A program made the translations under genes and the position numbers. Positions 1 through 6,626 of a DNA stretch of 15,243 bases are shown piece by piece (the stretch's first letter is position 1; each line of letters starts with the position of its first letter). The notes beneath the pieces are model-generated. The model saw only the letters and a program-made list of their open reading frames with translations, made no database searches and was not told where the DNA came from. The DNA is from JAAYZB01 sp035379945. Its GTDB lineage: Bacteria > Bacillota_I > Bacilli_A > Izemoplasmatales > Hujiaoplasmataceae. The stretch covers positions 1 through 15,243 of the forward strand of contig DAOSWG010000019.1 of assembly GCA_035379945.1 (NCBI GenBank). The letters are read 5' to 3'.

Positions 1-1
1 T

Positions 2-1063
2 GTAAAATCCATTGTGGAGATGGAATCGACCGGAGCGATCCAATCAATGAATGATTTGGTATCGCAAGGCAAGGAAATTCACAAAATCGCCTTGAATTTG
101 ATGGATTTTTTCCGTGCGATGCTGATGTATAAGAATATAGGGCCGATCGGAGATGCCAACAGTCTTTATAAAAACGAAGAATTCGTTCAATTGACCAAGA
201 TTGTCAGTAATCGGAGAATCTTTTTCTATATCGACGTGTTGCAAAAAGCCATAAACGAAATGAAATGGAGCACAAGCCCCAAATTATACCTTGAACTGGC
301 TTTTATCAAGATGACGGACAAAGAGGTTTCCAGCGACGCCAAATTGCTGGAAAGCATCGATTCTTTGGAAAAACGGATAAGAATCATCGAAACCGCAAAA
401 CCCAAGACGCCAGAACCGGAAAAAATCGTTTTGCCCGCAAAAGAAGAAAAACCGAGTCTCGATATTTTTATGGAAGAGCCCGAAGAAAAACAAATAGAAG
501 ATCTACCTATAGAAGAACCGGAAAAAGAAGAAACGCCAGATGACCTTCCGGAAGAAGATATTGCCAATACTTACAGGATCGAATTCGTGGAAAGCGTTCT
601 GAACAACGGAAGCAGAGACGACAAGAATTATCTGGCAAGCAACTGGAACCGACTGACAAAGTTCAATTCCCACGGCAACCTGAAACAATATGCCGCTCAA
701 TTCGAGACCGGAACAGTGAGAGCGAGCTCCAATGACGCGCTTATCGTCACGTTTTCCACTGCAGGAATGTGCAATCAAATGATGAAACCGGCGGTGAAAA
801 AAAGCATCAAAGAAGTTCTGAAAAGGGCTTTCGACAGAGACATCGATTATATTGCTTTGCCGGATGCCGTGTTTGAGGACATCGCCAAGGAATTTGCCGA
901 ACAATGGCACCAGGGCCGTCGGGACATAACTTTGTCTCCTATCGTATGCGACGGGCTCAGGGACGTTTCCGGAGAGCAAAGGGAAGACGAATCGGAAAAA
1001 GAAGAAAAGGTAATAACCGAAGCTGTTAATATTTTCGGCGATCTTGTGACAATAAAAAAATAA
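2..1063 (+). CDS. dnaX: DNA polymerase III subunit gamma/tau, 3' part (5' end outside window)
   Basis: This is the C-terminal 353 residues of DnaX, the clamp-loader subunit that links polymerase core and helicase at the replication fork. The frame is open to the window edge, so the gene starts upstream and the ATP-binding domain is not visible. Visible residues 1-110 match clamp-loader domain III: the 'LVSQGKEIHKIALNLMDFFR' helix, followed by 'LMYKN', and later 'PKLYLELAFIKM'. Residues about 130-185 are a Pro/Glu/Lys-rich linker. The remainder is the tau-like C-terminal domain, ending in 'VNIFGDLVTIKK', which resembles the 'LFGEDLV' ending of Bacillota DnaX. I see no slippery A-run typical of gamma frameshifting in the visible part. 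The gene is followed after 19 bases by ybaB and then recR, the standard Gram-positive order, which supports the call strongly. Confidence 0.9.
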   Translation, partial: VKSIVEMESTGAIQSMNDLVSQGKEIHKIALNLMDFFRAMLMYKNIGPIGDANSLYKNEEFVQLTKIVSNRRIFFYIDVLQKAINEMKWSTSPKLYLELAFIKMTDKEVSSDAKLLESIDSLEKRIRIIETAKPKTPEPEKIVLPAKEEKPSLDIFMEEPEEKQIEDLPIEEPEKEETPDDLPEEDIANTYRIEFVESVLNNGSRDDKNYLASNWNRLTKFNSHGNLKQYAAQFETGTVRASSNDALIVTFSTAGMCNQMMKPAVKKSIKEVLKRAFDRDIDYIALPDAVFEDIAKEFAEQWHQGRRDITLSPIVCDGLRDVSGEQREDESEKEEKVITEAVNIFGDLVTIKK

Positions 1064-1082
1064 CATTTTGGGAGTGACGGAA

Positions 1083-1391
1083 ATGATCAATCCGCAAATG
1101 ATCAAAAAAATTCAAAAAATGCAGGAAGATCTGAAAAAAGCCCAAGCAGAGATAAATGCATCGACATTTTACGGGCAAGCGGGCGGCTCGGTGGTCAAAG
1201 TCGCCGTCAAGGGAAACAAAGAAGTAATATCGATCGACATAAAAAAAGACGAAATAGATCTTACAGATATCGAGATGGTTCAGGACATGATAGTGGCCGC
1301 TTTGAACGATGCATTCAAAAAGGTCGACAAAGAACTTGAGGAAACTATTGGATCCATAACACAGGGAATGCAAATTCCGGGGCTTTTCTGA
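1083..1391 (+). CDS. ybaB: YbaB/EbfC family nucleoid-associated protein
   Basis: This is a small DNA-binding protein of the YbaB/EbfC family. Family members form dimers that bind DNA and are almost always encoded between dnaX and recR, as here. The chosen start is the ATG at 1083, giving 102 residues (family usually 100-110), because GGAG at 1071-1074 sits 8 bases upstream. A TTG at 1068 would add five residues but places that ribosome binding site inside the gene. The N-terminal helix (residues 1-25, 'MIKKIQKMQEDLKKAQ') is charged and coiled-coil-like. The middle carries the 'GQAGGSVVKVAVKGNKEV' beta segment, and the C-terminus ends in the usual 'IPGLF' type motif. The TGA stop shares one base with the ATG of recR, so the two are probably translationally coupled. 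Confidence 0.93.
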   Translation: MINPQMIKKIQKMQEDLKKAQAEINASTFYGQAGGSVVKVAVKGNKEVISIDIKKDEIDLTDIEMVQDMIVAALNDAFKKVDKELEETIGSITQGMQIPGLF

Positions 1392-1993
1392 TGAGTTATC
1401 CCAAGGCGATGGAAGATCTGATTGCCGATTTCATGAAGTATCCGGGAATCGGCAGAAAAACCGCCGAAAGGTATGCCATTTTCACGATCGACAAAATCAC
1501 ACAGGAAGATTTGGATGGATTCGCATCGGATATTTCCAAGATAAAACAGGACGTTTTTCCTTGCCCCGTATGCGGTCAACTGACGGATATAAACCCGTGT
1601 CAAGTATGTTCTGACCCAAAGCGAGACAAATCAGTTATTATGATCGTGGAATCGCCAAAGGACGCGTTTTCCTTTGAACGCGGCGGGACGTATAACGGAT
1701 TATATCACGTGCTTCACGGAGTGATTTCGCCAATGGACGGAACGGGACCGGAAGACATAAACCTGTCCAGTCTCTGGCCGCGGGTCCAGGAGAAGAAAAT
1801 AAAGGAAATCATCATAGCCACATCAGCCACTCAGGAAGGCGAAGCTACCGCCATGTACATTCAGAGAGCCCTAAAAAACTTGGACATTCTCACAACAAGA
1901 ATCGGCTATGGCGTACCCGTCGGCGGGAACCTTGATTATGCTGATGATCAGACCTTGACAAAAGCGGTGGAAAACCGAAAAGCTTACCGATAA
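1391..1993 (+). CDS. recR: Recombination mediator protein RecR
   Basis: RecR works with RecF and RecO to load RecA at gaps in DNA. The 200-residue length is the normal size. Domains are in the expected order: a helix-hairpin-helix at residues 16-31 ('KYPGIGRKTAERYAIF'), a four-cysteine zinc finger (Cys58, Cys61, Cys70, Cys73), and a Toprim domain from about residue 81 ('VIMIVESPKD'). The signatures 'GLYHVLHGVISPMDGTGPED' and, further on, 'EGEATAMYI' and 'GVPVGGNLDYADD' follow. All key family motifs are intact. The ATG overlaps the ybaB TGA by one base (TGATG), and no strong ribosome binding site precedes it, which suggests coupling to ybaB translation. No clear terminator follows; the next gene has its own promoter in the 119-base spacer. 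Confidence 0.96.
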   Translation: MSYPKAMEDLIADFMKYPGIGRKTAERYAIFTIDKITQEDLDGFASDISKIKQDVFPCPVCGQLTDINPCQVCSDPKRDKSVIMIVESPKDAFSFERGGTYNGLYHVLHGVISPMDGTGPEDINLSSLWPRVQEKKIKEIIIATSATQEGEATAMYIQRALKNLDILTTRIGYGVPVGGNLDYADDQTLTKAVENRKAYR

Positions 1994-2053
1994 ATATTTT
2001 TGTTCGACAATTTGAAAAAAATAGAAAAACGCTCTTCCTTCCGAAAATATTTA

Positions 2054-2062
2054 TGATATAAT
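2054..2062 (+). promoter_or_regulatory. Extended -10 promoter for the small membrane protein gene
   Basis: TGATATAAT combines a perfect TATAAT (2057-2062) with the TGn extension. No good -35 box lies at the right distance (2034-2039 reads CTTCCT), as is common for extended -10 promoters. Transcription would begin near 2069, leaving a leader of about 44 bases before the ATG at 2113. It lies just after recR and separates the next gene from the dnaX-ybaB-recR unit. Confidence 0.65.
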
Positions 2063-2112
2063 GTTTATACAACATAATATAAAAGATTTATCCATAAAAG
2101 GGGTGGAAACAA

Positions 2113-2436
2113 ATGAATGTTTACGCTATGACGATTATCGACACAATCAACAGCTACATCCAACCGTTCATCAACCAGGCTATAAGCTTTTTCCAGGGCC
2201 TGTACATTTGGGCGCAAGGACTCATTTTGTTGGCGCTTGCCATTTTTGCCATAATTGGTCTCGTGGTGTTTATCAAGAAATTCATAAAACTTTTCCTGGT
2301 CCTTGGTGTATTGGCCGTCATAGTGTACTTCGTTTGGACTAAAACAACAATAATCCAAGACCTTATAGGCAATTTTGCGGGAGCCTCAATCGTTCCCAAG
2401 AACATAGTCGCCACAATATTAAGTATGCCTTTTTAA
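2113..2436 (+). CDS. Small integral membrane protein, two helices, unknown function
   Basis: I do not recognise this 107-residue protein. Residues 35-53 and 57-75 are two strongly hydrophobic helices separated by a short basic turn ('KKFIK', residues 55-59), so it is probably a hairpin in the membrane with the turn in the cytoplasm. Residues 8-30 look amphipathic, and a short polar tail follows residue 76. The ribosome binding region is an AAGGGGTGG stretch at 2098-2106, about 6 bases before the ATG; a second ATG at 2128 is possible. The gene sits where Bacillota often have small membrane genes such as yaaL and bofA after recR. I see no convincing BofA sequence match, so only the position is similar. 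It has its own promoter and terminator and is probably monocistronic. Confidence 0.72.
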   Translation: MNVYAMTIIDTINSYIQPFINQAISFFQGLYIWAQGLILLALAIFAIIGLVVFIKKFIKLFLVLGVLAVIVYFVWTKTTIIQDLIGNFAGASIVPKNIVATILSMPF

Positions 2437-2454
2437 CGAAAGGCATATTTTTTT
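2424..2454 (+). terminator. Intrinsic terminator overlapping the end of the small membrane protein gene
   Basis: TATGCCTTT (2424-2432) pairs perfectly with AAAGGCATA (2439-2447), with an extra T-G pair and a TAAC loop. A run of T follows (2448-2454). The 5' arm contains the last codons of the gene and the TAA stop (2434-2436) lies in the loop, so the terminator is built into the coding end. Confidence 0.85.
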
Positions 2455-2478
2455 CTATCTTGCTTCCATTTCAAAGCG

Positions 2479-2530
2479 TTGACATGATAAAAAGATCAAA
2501 CCGAATATCAAAGCCCGATTCTCTTGATCT
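2479..2530 (+). promoter_or_regulatory. Possible leader RNA region: TTGACA box and 5' hairpin
   Basis: A consensus -35 box TTGACA is at 2479-2484, but only poor -10 candidates follow (for example GAATAT at 2503, spacer 18). AGATCAA (2493-2499) is perfectly complementary to TTGATCT (2524-2530), giving a 7 bp stem around a 24-base loop. It lies directly before the terminator-like hairpin at 2532-2563, so the two may form a leader that controls the PASTA lipoprotein gene. It matches no riboswitch class that I can recall. Confidence 0.3.
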
Positions 2531-2531
2531 C

Positions 2532-2563
2532 AAGGACGCTTTCAGAACGAAAGCGGCCTTTTT
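2532..2563 (+). terminator. Terminator-like hairpin upstream of the PASTA lipoprotein gene
   Basis: AAGGACGCTTTC (2532-2543) pairs with GAAAGCGGCCTT (2549-2560) with a single A/G mismatch and an AGAAC loop. T residues at 2559-2563 follow. It is about 80 bases past the terminator at 2424-2454 and 41 bases before the lipoprotein ATG. It could be a back-up terminator, the 3' end of a short RNA, or an attenuator for the downstream gene. Confidence 0.65.
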
Positions 2564-2604
2564 ATAGAGCACAGGATATTGAACAAACAAGGAGCCCGAT
2601 CGAC

Positions 2605-3350
2605 ATGAAAAAAAGAATGTTTCTTTCCGTTTTATCAATTTTGTTTCTGACATTTGCGTTCATAGGATGCCAAACCCAGCAAACCACATATACATTGCCC
2701 GACCTATCCGGCATGACCGAAACCGAGGCAAGGGAAGAGTTATCTTCCTTGCTTGTGACGATAGTCGTCAAAACGGAACAGAACTACAATGTGGAAACTG
2801 GTGATTTTTCGCGTTACGGCAATGATCTGGCTGCCGGCAGCGAAATAACTCCCGGAACAGTATTGACGCTTTATTTTGCAGAAAATCCACCGGTTCTTCC
2901 GGACTTGTCCGGAAAAACAAGTTCGGAAATCCGGGAAATAATGGACAATCTCGGTATTGATTACCAAATAACGATCGAAACCAACAACGAAGTTCCCGAT
3001 CAGACTTTTTCCCGTTATGGAAATCCTTACGAAATCGGAGATATGATAACCGATTCGTCGACTACTGTTCTTGTCTATATCGGTTACAACGACCCCGTGT
3101 TGCCTGATTTGTCCGGCAAGACCATAGGCGAAATAGAAACCATACTTGAAAGCGATTTGCTGGGTTACACTTTTGTTTATATAGTAGATGACACGAAAAC
3201 CGAAGATGTTTTCGCTTCCTACGGTGATGATTATGAAGCCGGTGATTTCTTCTCGGGAACGGTAGTGACCGTGAATCTGTACAAGAACACATTCACATCG
3301 GCGGAGAAATCGCTCATGATATCGCAATATGTAGATGGCGGCAACGATAC
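2605..3350 (+). CDS. Lipoprotein with three PASTA repeats and the start of a lamin-tail-like domain (3' end lost in assembly gap)
   Basis: The start is the ATG at 2605, with AAGGAG at 2589-2594. In-frame upstream codons add no signal sequence. Residues 1-22 are a lipoprotein signal (KKR, hydrophobic core, lipobox F-I-G-Cys22). Three PASTA-type repeats follow at about residues 29-93, 96-161 and 165-227. Each opens with 'LPDLSG-T--E' and carries an 'F-YG-----G' segment before a beta strand ending 'TVL-LY' or similar. PASTA domains classically sit on Ser/Thr kinases and penicillin-binding proteins and often bind peptidoglycan; here there is no kinase. The last visible residues, 'KSLMISQYVDGGND', resemble the first strand of lamin-tail domains and parallel 'SDLFFSEYIEGSSN' in the large lipoprotein at 10121. 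About 248 residues are visible. If the gap length were true, a TAG at 3451 would end the frame, but a full lamin-tail domain needs more room than that. Confidence 0.82.
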
Positions 3351-3450
3351 NNNNNNNNNNNNNNNNNNNNNNNNNNNNNNNNNNNNNNNNNNNNNNNNNN
3401 NNNNNNNNNNNNNNNNNNNNNNNNNNNNNNNNNNNNNNNNNNNNNNNNNN
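3351..3450. other. Assembly gap (100 N)
   Basis: Exactly 100 undetermined bases, the usual placeholder for a gap of unknown size. It removes the 3' end of the PASTA lipoprotein gene and may hide further genes. Confidence 0.97.
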
Positions 3451-3465
3451 TAGAGGCTTGTTTAG

Positions 3466-4293
3466 TTGAAAGTACTGGGGCGAATATTCTACGCCATAGC
3501 GGCCGTCATTGTTTTCCTTTTCGTATACGATTACACCACCGGGATCATGACGACCTATTATATCGAAAAATATGGTGTCAGCGGGTTGGAACAGGAAGAA
3601 CCGGATTACTTTTTCTTTTATTCCAACATGCCGGATTACAATCGCCGGGAGCCGTTGTTCGAATATGACTTGGATCCATATGAAATCAGGTTTTATGAGA
3701 TTGCCGCAGCCGATGTTGCCGGTGATACATTGACGGTAGACGAATATGCATATATCCTGATTCATTCAAAAACCGATGATCTTTCCGGAAATTACTATCT
3801 GAATTTTTCTGATTCTGCAGACCCGGAATCCGAAGGCTTAACGATCAATATTGTAAGATTTCGGTCAATTTCGCTATTTATAGCGATTGATAATGAAGGA
3901 TATGCCAGAATAAGCAAAGACGTTCTGTTGACAGATGCGTATGATACCGTAACGCTGGTTTCTGAAGGCGGAGAAGTGATTTTTACGGTTCCTTTCGCAC
4001 TTGCCGATGCTGATTTTCAGATATCGTCCGCAATAGAACAGTATTATGACGAAAACGGGACGCTGCCGTCTTTTGAATTGGAGTCCGCCGGCATTTATCC
4101 GAAAAACAATTATGTGATGACGGAATTCCAATACATTTTTTACCTTGGAATGGGCATTTATTTGACGGTTTTGGCCGTTACTACCTATTTTGTGTTTTTC
4201 CGTAAAAAGAAATATATGGGCAAGGTGGAGCCTACGACAATTTTCAAAGCGGAAAAACAAAATAAAAAACCGCCAGGAAATAATTTATCTTAA
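3466..4293 (+). CDS. Membrane protein with large extracellular domain, unknown function
   Basis: I do not recognise this 275-residue protein. A first helix spans residues 7-25 after a short basic start, and a second spans 222-245, followed at once by 'RKKK'. By the positive-inside rule both ends are cytoplasmic, and residues 28-220 form an extracellular domain rich in Asp, Glu and Tyr with several predicted beta strands ('YAYILIH', 'VTLVSEGGEVIFTV'). The C-terminal 30 residues are basic and polar. The start is a TTG directly after an in-frame TAG (3463-3465), with GAGG at 3453-3456 nine bases upstream. No later start keeps the first helix. The TTG also overlaps a TGA (3467-3469) in another frame, so an upstream gene ending there could be coupled to it. 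The neighbouring gap means its real upstream partner is uncertain. Confidence 0.7.
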   Translation: MKVLGRIFYAIAAVIVFLFVYDYTTGIMTTYYIEKYGVSGLEQEEPDYFFFYSNMPDYNRREPLFEYDLDPYEIRFYEIAAADVAGDTLTVDEYAYILIHSKTDDLSGNYYLNFSDSADPESEGLTINIVRFRSISLFIAIDNEGYARISKDVLLTDAYDTVTLVSEGGEVIFTVPFALADADFQISSAIEQYYDENGTLPSFELESAGIYPKNNYVMTEFQYIFYLGMGIYLTVLAVTTYFVFFRKKKYMGKVEPTTIFKAEKQNKKPPGNNLS

Positions 4294-4302
4294 CTTATGG
4301 TA

Positions 4303-4408
4303 TCGCTTTCCGTATTGAAATTAAAGAGCGAAGAAGATATAATTTATCCGGTACGTTTTTATAAATTATATATAACAAATAAAGTAAGATAGCATTTTTC
4401 TCGCTCTC
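4303..4408. repeat. Three copies of a TCGCTYTY element around the ABC operon promoter
   Basis: TCGCTTTC at 4303-4310, its inverted form AAGAGCGA at 4324-4331 (reverse complement TCGCTCTT) and TCGCTCTC at 4401-4408. The first two lie on either side of the -35 box and can form a 7 bp inverted repeat; the third lies in the leader. They could be operator half-sites, but three near-matches in 106 bases may also be chance. Confidence 0.3.
4315..4343 (+). promoter_or_regulatory. Sigma-A promoter of the ABC transporter operon
   Basis: TTGAAA (4315-4320), a 17-base spacer and a perfect TATAAT (4338-4343). Transcription should start near 4350, giving a leader of about 155 bases before the ATPase start at 4505. 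This 211-base spacer holds no credible gene. The leader contains an AAGCGTTT core (4434-4441) that resembles the centre of a catabolite-response site, but the outer bases do not match. Confidence 0.8.
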
Positions 4409-4504
4409 ATCTTGAACAAACCATTTGCGATATAAGCGTTTTGGAGAAATATAAGTTGACATTTTATCAGACTGATATTTTTGAACAATAGGGAGGATTT
4501 GAGC

Positions 4505-5563
4505 ATGGAAATAAGACTGGAGCATCTAACGAAGATTTTTACCGACAAAAGCGGCATCGAGACAACAGCGGTAAACGATCTCGATATTGTAATAGAATCG
4601 GGAAAACTTATCGCATTGCTCGGGCCTTCGGGCTGCGGCAAATCGACCACACTTTTTATGATTGCCGGTTTGCACAAACCCACGGAAGGAAAAATCTTTT
4701 TTGGTGATGACGAAGTCACTAAACTAGCACCGGAAAAAAGAGGCATTGGCTTGGTTTTCCAAAACTATGCCCTGTATCCCCATATGACCGTAAGGCAGAA
4801 CATCATGTTTCCGCTGGAAAATCTTCGCATCAAACGCGAAGATGCCATAGCCAGAATGAACGAGATGGCAGCCCTTGTCAACATCAAAGAATTGTTGGAC
4901 CGCAAACCGGCCCAGCTATCCGGCGGGCAACAACAGCGCGTGGCCATAGCCCGCGCCCTTGTCAAGAAGCCGAGAGTGCTTTTACTGGATGAGCCGCTGT
5001 CGAACCTCGATGCCAGATTGCGGCTGCAAATGCGCGAAGAAATCAAGCGGATTCAAAGAGAAACGCAAATCACCACGATTTTTGTCACCCACGACCAGGA
5101 AGAAGCCATGTCCATATCGGATCAGATGGTTGTTTTGAATTTCGGGGTCAAACAACAGGTTGACGCTCCGCAGGAAATGTATAATAACCCGGACAACATT
5201 TTTGTCGCGAAATTCTTAGGAAATCCGCCGATTAATATCTTCAAGGGAAAAGTCAAAAACAACACATTGTACGCAGGAAAGACGCCAATCGGTCCGGTAG
5301 AGGTTCAAGACGGACAGTACGATGTCGGCGTAAGACCGGAAGATTTCCGGGTTGACGACAAAGGATTCGATGTCAATATCACCGAAATATTCCATATCGG
5401 TCGCGATACCTTGATTCATTTCGACGAATCCGGCACCGATACCCGCGCGCTCGTTGATTCCGATTCTATTTTGCCAGGACAGACAAAAGTGAAACTATCG
5501 GTCAAAAAGGGAAAAATCCACTTATTTGATGAAACATCAGGGTTAGTGGTCGGCCATGTCTAA
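4505..5563 (+). CDS. ABC transporter ATP-binding protein, carbohydrate uptake type (MsmX/UgpC/MalK family)
   Basis: This cytoplasmic ATPase powers the importer encoded by the next three genes. The ATG at 4505 is preceded by GGGAGG (4491-4496) with 8 bases spacing; an upstream in-frame TTG at 4481 would swallow that site. The protein has 352 residues, normal for the family. The nucleotide-binding domain is complete: Walker A at 40-48 (GPSGCGKST), Q-loop Gln86 in 'VFQNYALYPHMTV', signature LSGGQ at 138-142, Walker B at 158-163 with Glu163, D-loop 'SNLDA', and His196 in 'FVTHDQEEAM'. The region after about residue 235 is the TOBE-type regulatory domain ('VGVRPEDF'). In many Bacillota this ATPase is encoded elsewhere and shared among importers; here it leads the operon. 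The 3' end overlaps the permease gene by 8 bases. The substrate cannot be read from this subunit. Confidence 0.93.
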   Translation: MEIRLEHLTKIFTDKSGIETTAVNDLDIVIESGKLIALLGPSGCGKSTTLFMIAGLHKPTEGKIFFGDDEVTKLAPEKRGIGLVFQNYALYPHMTVRQNIMFPLENLRIKREDAIARMNEMAALVNIKELLDRKPAQLSGGQQQRVAIARALVKKPRVLLLDEPLSNLDARLRLQMREEIKRIQRETQITTIFVTHDQEEAMSISDQMVVLNFGVKQQVDAPQEMYNNPDNIFVAKFLGNPPINIFKGKVKNNTLYAGKTPIGPVEVQDGQYDVGVRPEDFRVDDKGFDVNITEIFHIGRDTLIHFDESGTDTRALVDSDSILPGQTKVKLSVKKGKIHLFDETSGLVVGHV

Positions 5564-6614
5564 AATCAAAGACGCCTTTTGGGCGGTAAGGAATTGGTTT
5601 AAGAAAATCAATTCCAAGATCACTGATTTTCTTGTAAATCACAAAATGGGGTTTTTGGTACATTGGCCCGATTGGTTCAAAGCGTTGATTTTCCTGGCCC
5701 CGGCGTTGATTTTGCTGTCGATATTCATCTTTTATCCGATAGTCAACGCCTTCAAACTGGTAATATATGAAGGATACAACCAGACGGACAATACCATCAC
5801 CGGATACACCGTGTTCGGAAACTTCATCACCGTGCTGAATGAAGACAATTTCCTGTTGCCGTCAAGTCACACGCAGTCGTCGGTTATGATCAACACCTTG
5901 ATAATTGTGTTGATTTCCGTTCCAATTTCCATCCTTCTTTCATTGTTGATCGCTGTAGCGCTCAATTCGATCAAACCGCTTCGCAATTTTTTCCAAACAA
6001 TATATTTTCTGCCTTATGTCACCAACTCTATCGCCATCGGACTTGTATTTGCCTACATGTTCAAAAGCGGAGATTCCGGACTTATCAACCGAATGCTTGG
6101 TTGGTTTGGGATCGATCCGATAGCCTGGGTCAGTAACTGGAACAATAACGGCGTGATAATCGGGCCCACTTTCTGGGCCGCCATGAGTGTTCTCATCATT
6201 TATGGGGTATGGCAGGCCATGGCATTCAAGATCATGGTGTTCCTCACAAGTATTCAAGGAATCGATAAGCAATATTATCAAGCCGCCGAAATAGACGGAA
6301 CTCCGAAGCGACGGATCTTTTCAAAAATCACAATTCCGTTGATTTCCCCGATGATTTTTTACATCATCATCACATCCATGATCGGAGCGTTTAAAACATA
6401 CGAATCGGTTATCGCCATCTTCGGCGATTCCGGCGCACCGGCCGGTGCGACTTACACTCTGAAAACGATAGTCTTTTACATTTACGATTATTTGAATAAC
6501 AGCACGCCGGGCAACCTGTCGCTCGCAGCTGCGTCTTCAATAATTCTGTTCGCCTTCATCCTGGTCCTGACACTGATCCAAATGCAGATCAGTAAAAAAC
6601 GGGTCCATTACTAG
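5556..6614 (+). CDS. Carbohydrate-type ABC transporter permease, MalF/UgpA-like
   Basis: This is one of the two membrane subunits that form the channel. The 352 residues contain six likely helices, at about 42-63, 110-137, 147-170, 203-230, 263-288 and 324-344. The cytoplasmic EAA loop that docks on the ATPase is clear at residues 241-262: 'YYQAAEIDGTPKRRIF' and then 'KITIPLISP', with the usual Ala-Ala-(x3)-Asp-Gly pattern. Before the first helix there is an N-terminal stretch of about 40 residues that is basic and amphipathic, somewhat longer than in typical MalF-like permeases lacking the extra MalF helices. The ATG lies inside the ATPase gene with an 8-base overlap and no strong ribosome binding site, so translation is probably coupled. 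The MalG-type partner follows 12 bases downstream. Confidence 0.92.
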   Translation: MSKIKDAFWAVRNWFKKINSKITDFLVNHKMGFLVHWPDWFKALIFLAPALILLSIFIFYPIVNAFKLVIYEGYNQTDNTITGYTVFGNFITVLNEDNFLLPSSHTQSSVMINTLIIVLISVPISILLSLLIAVALNSIKPLRNFFQTIYFLPYVTNSIAIGLVFAYMFKSGDSGLINRMLGWFGIDPIAWVSNWNNNGVIIGPTFWAAMSVLIIYGVWQAMAFKIMVFLTSIQGIDKQYYQAAEIDGTPKRRIFSKITIPLISPMIFYIIITSMIGAFKTYESVIAIFGDSGAPAGATYTLKTIVFYIYDYLNNSTPGNLSLAAASSIILFAFILVLTLIQMQISKKRVHY

Positions 6615-6626
6615 GAGGCCGTCAAA

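Noticed and set aside
226..567. Open frame on the minus strand over the dnaX linker, Ser/Gly/Phe-rich
   Set aside because: It is the mirror of the Glu/Lys/Pro-rich DnaX linker; low complexity and no start signals.
1068..1082. TTG start for ybaB five codons upstream
   Set aside because: The GGAG ribosome binding site at 1071-1074 would be inside the gene, and family members start at the later Met.
2524..2604. In-frame upstream extension of the PASTA lipoprotein
   Set aside because: It would run through the terminator-like hairpin and put 27 residues before a perfect lipoprotein signal; ATG at 2605 with AAGGAG is better.
4431..4444. Catabolite-response-like site with AAGCGTTT core
   Set aside because: Only the core matches; the outer G and CA positions of the consensus are wrong, so it is not called as a CcpA site.
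4456..4481. TTGACA with a TGATATTTT extended -10-like element just before the ATPase gene
   Set aside because: The spacer is only about 14 bases and the start would fall nearly on the ribosome binding site; the promoter at 4315-4343 is far better.
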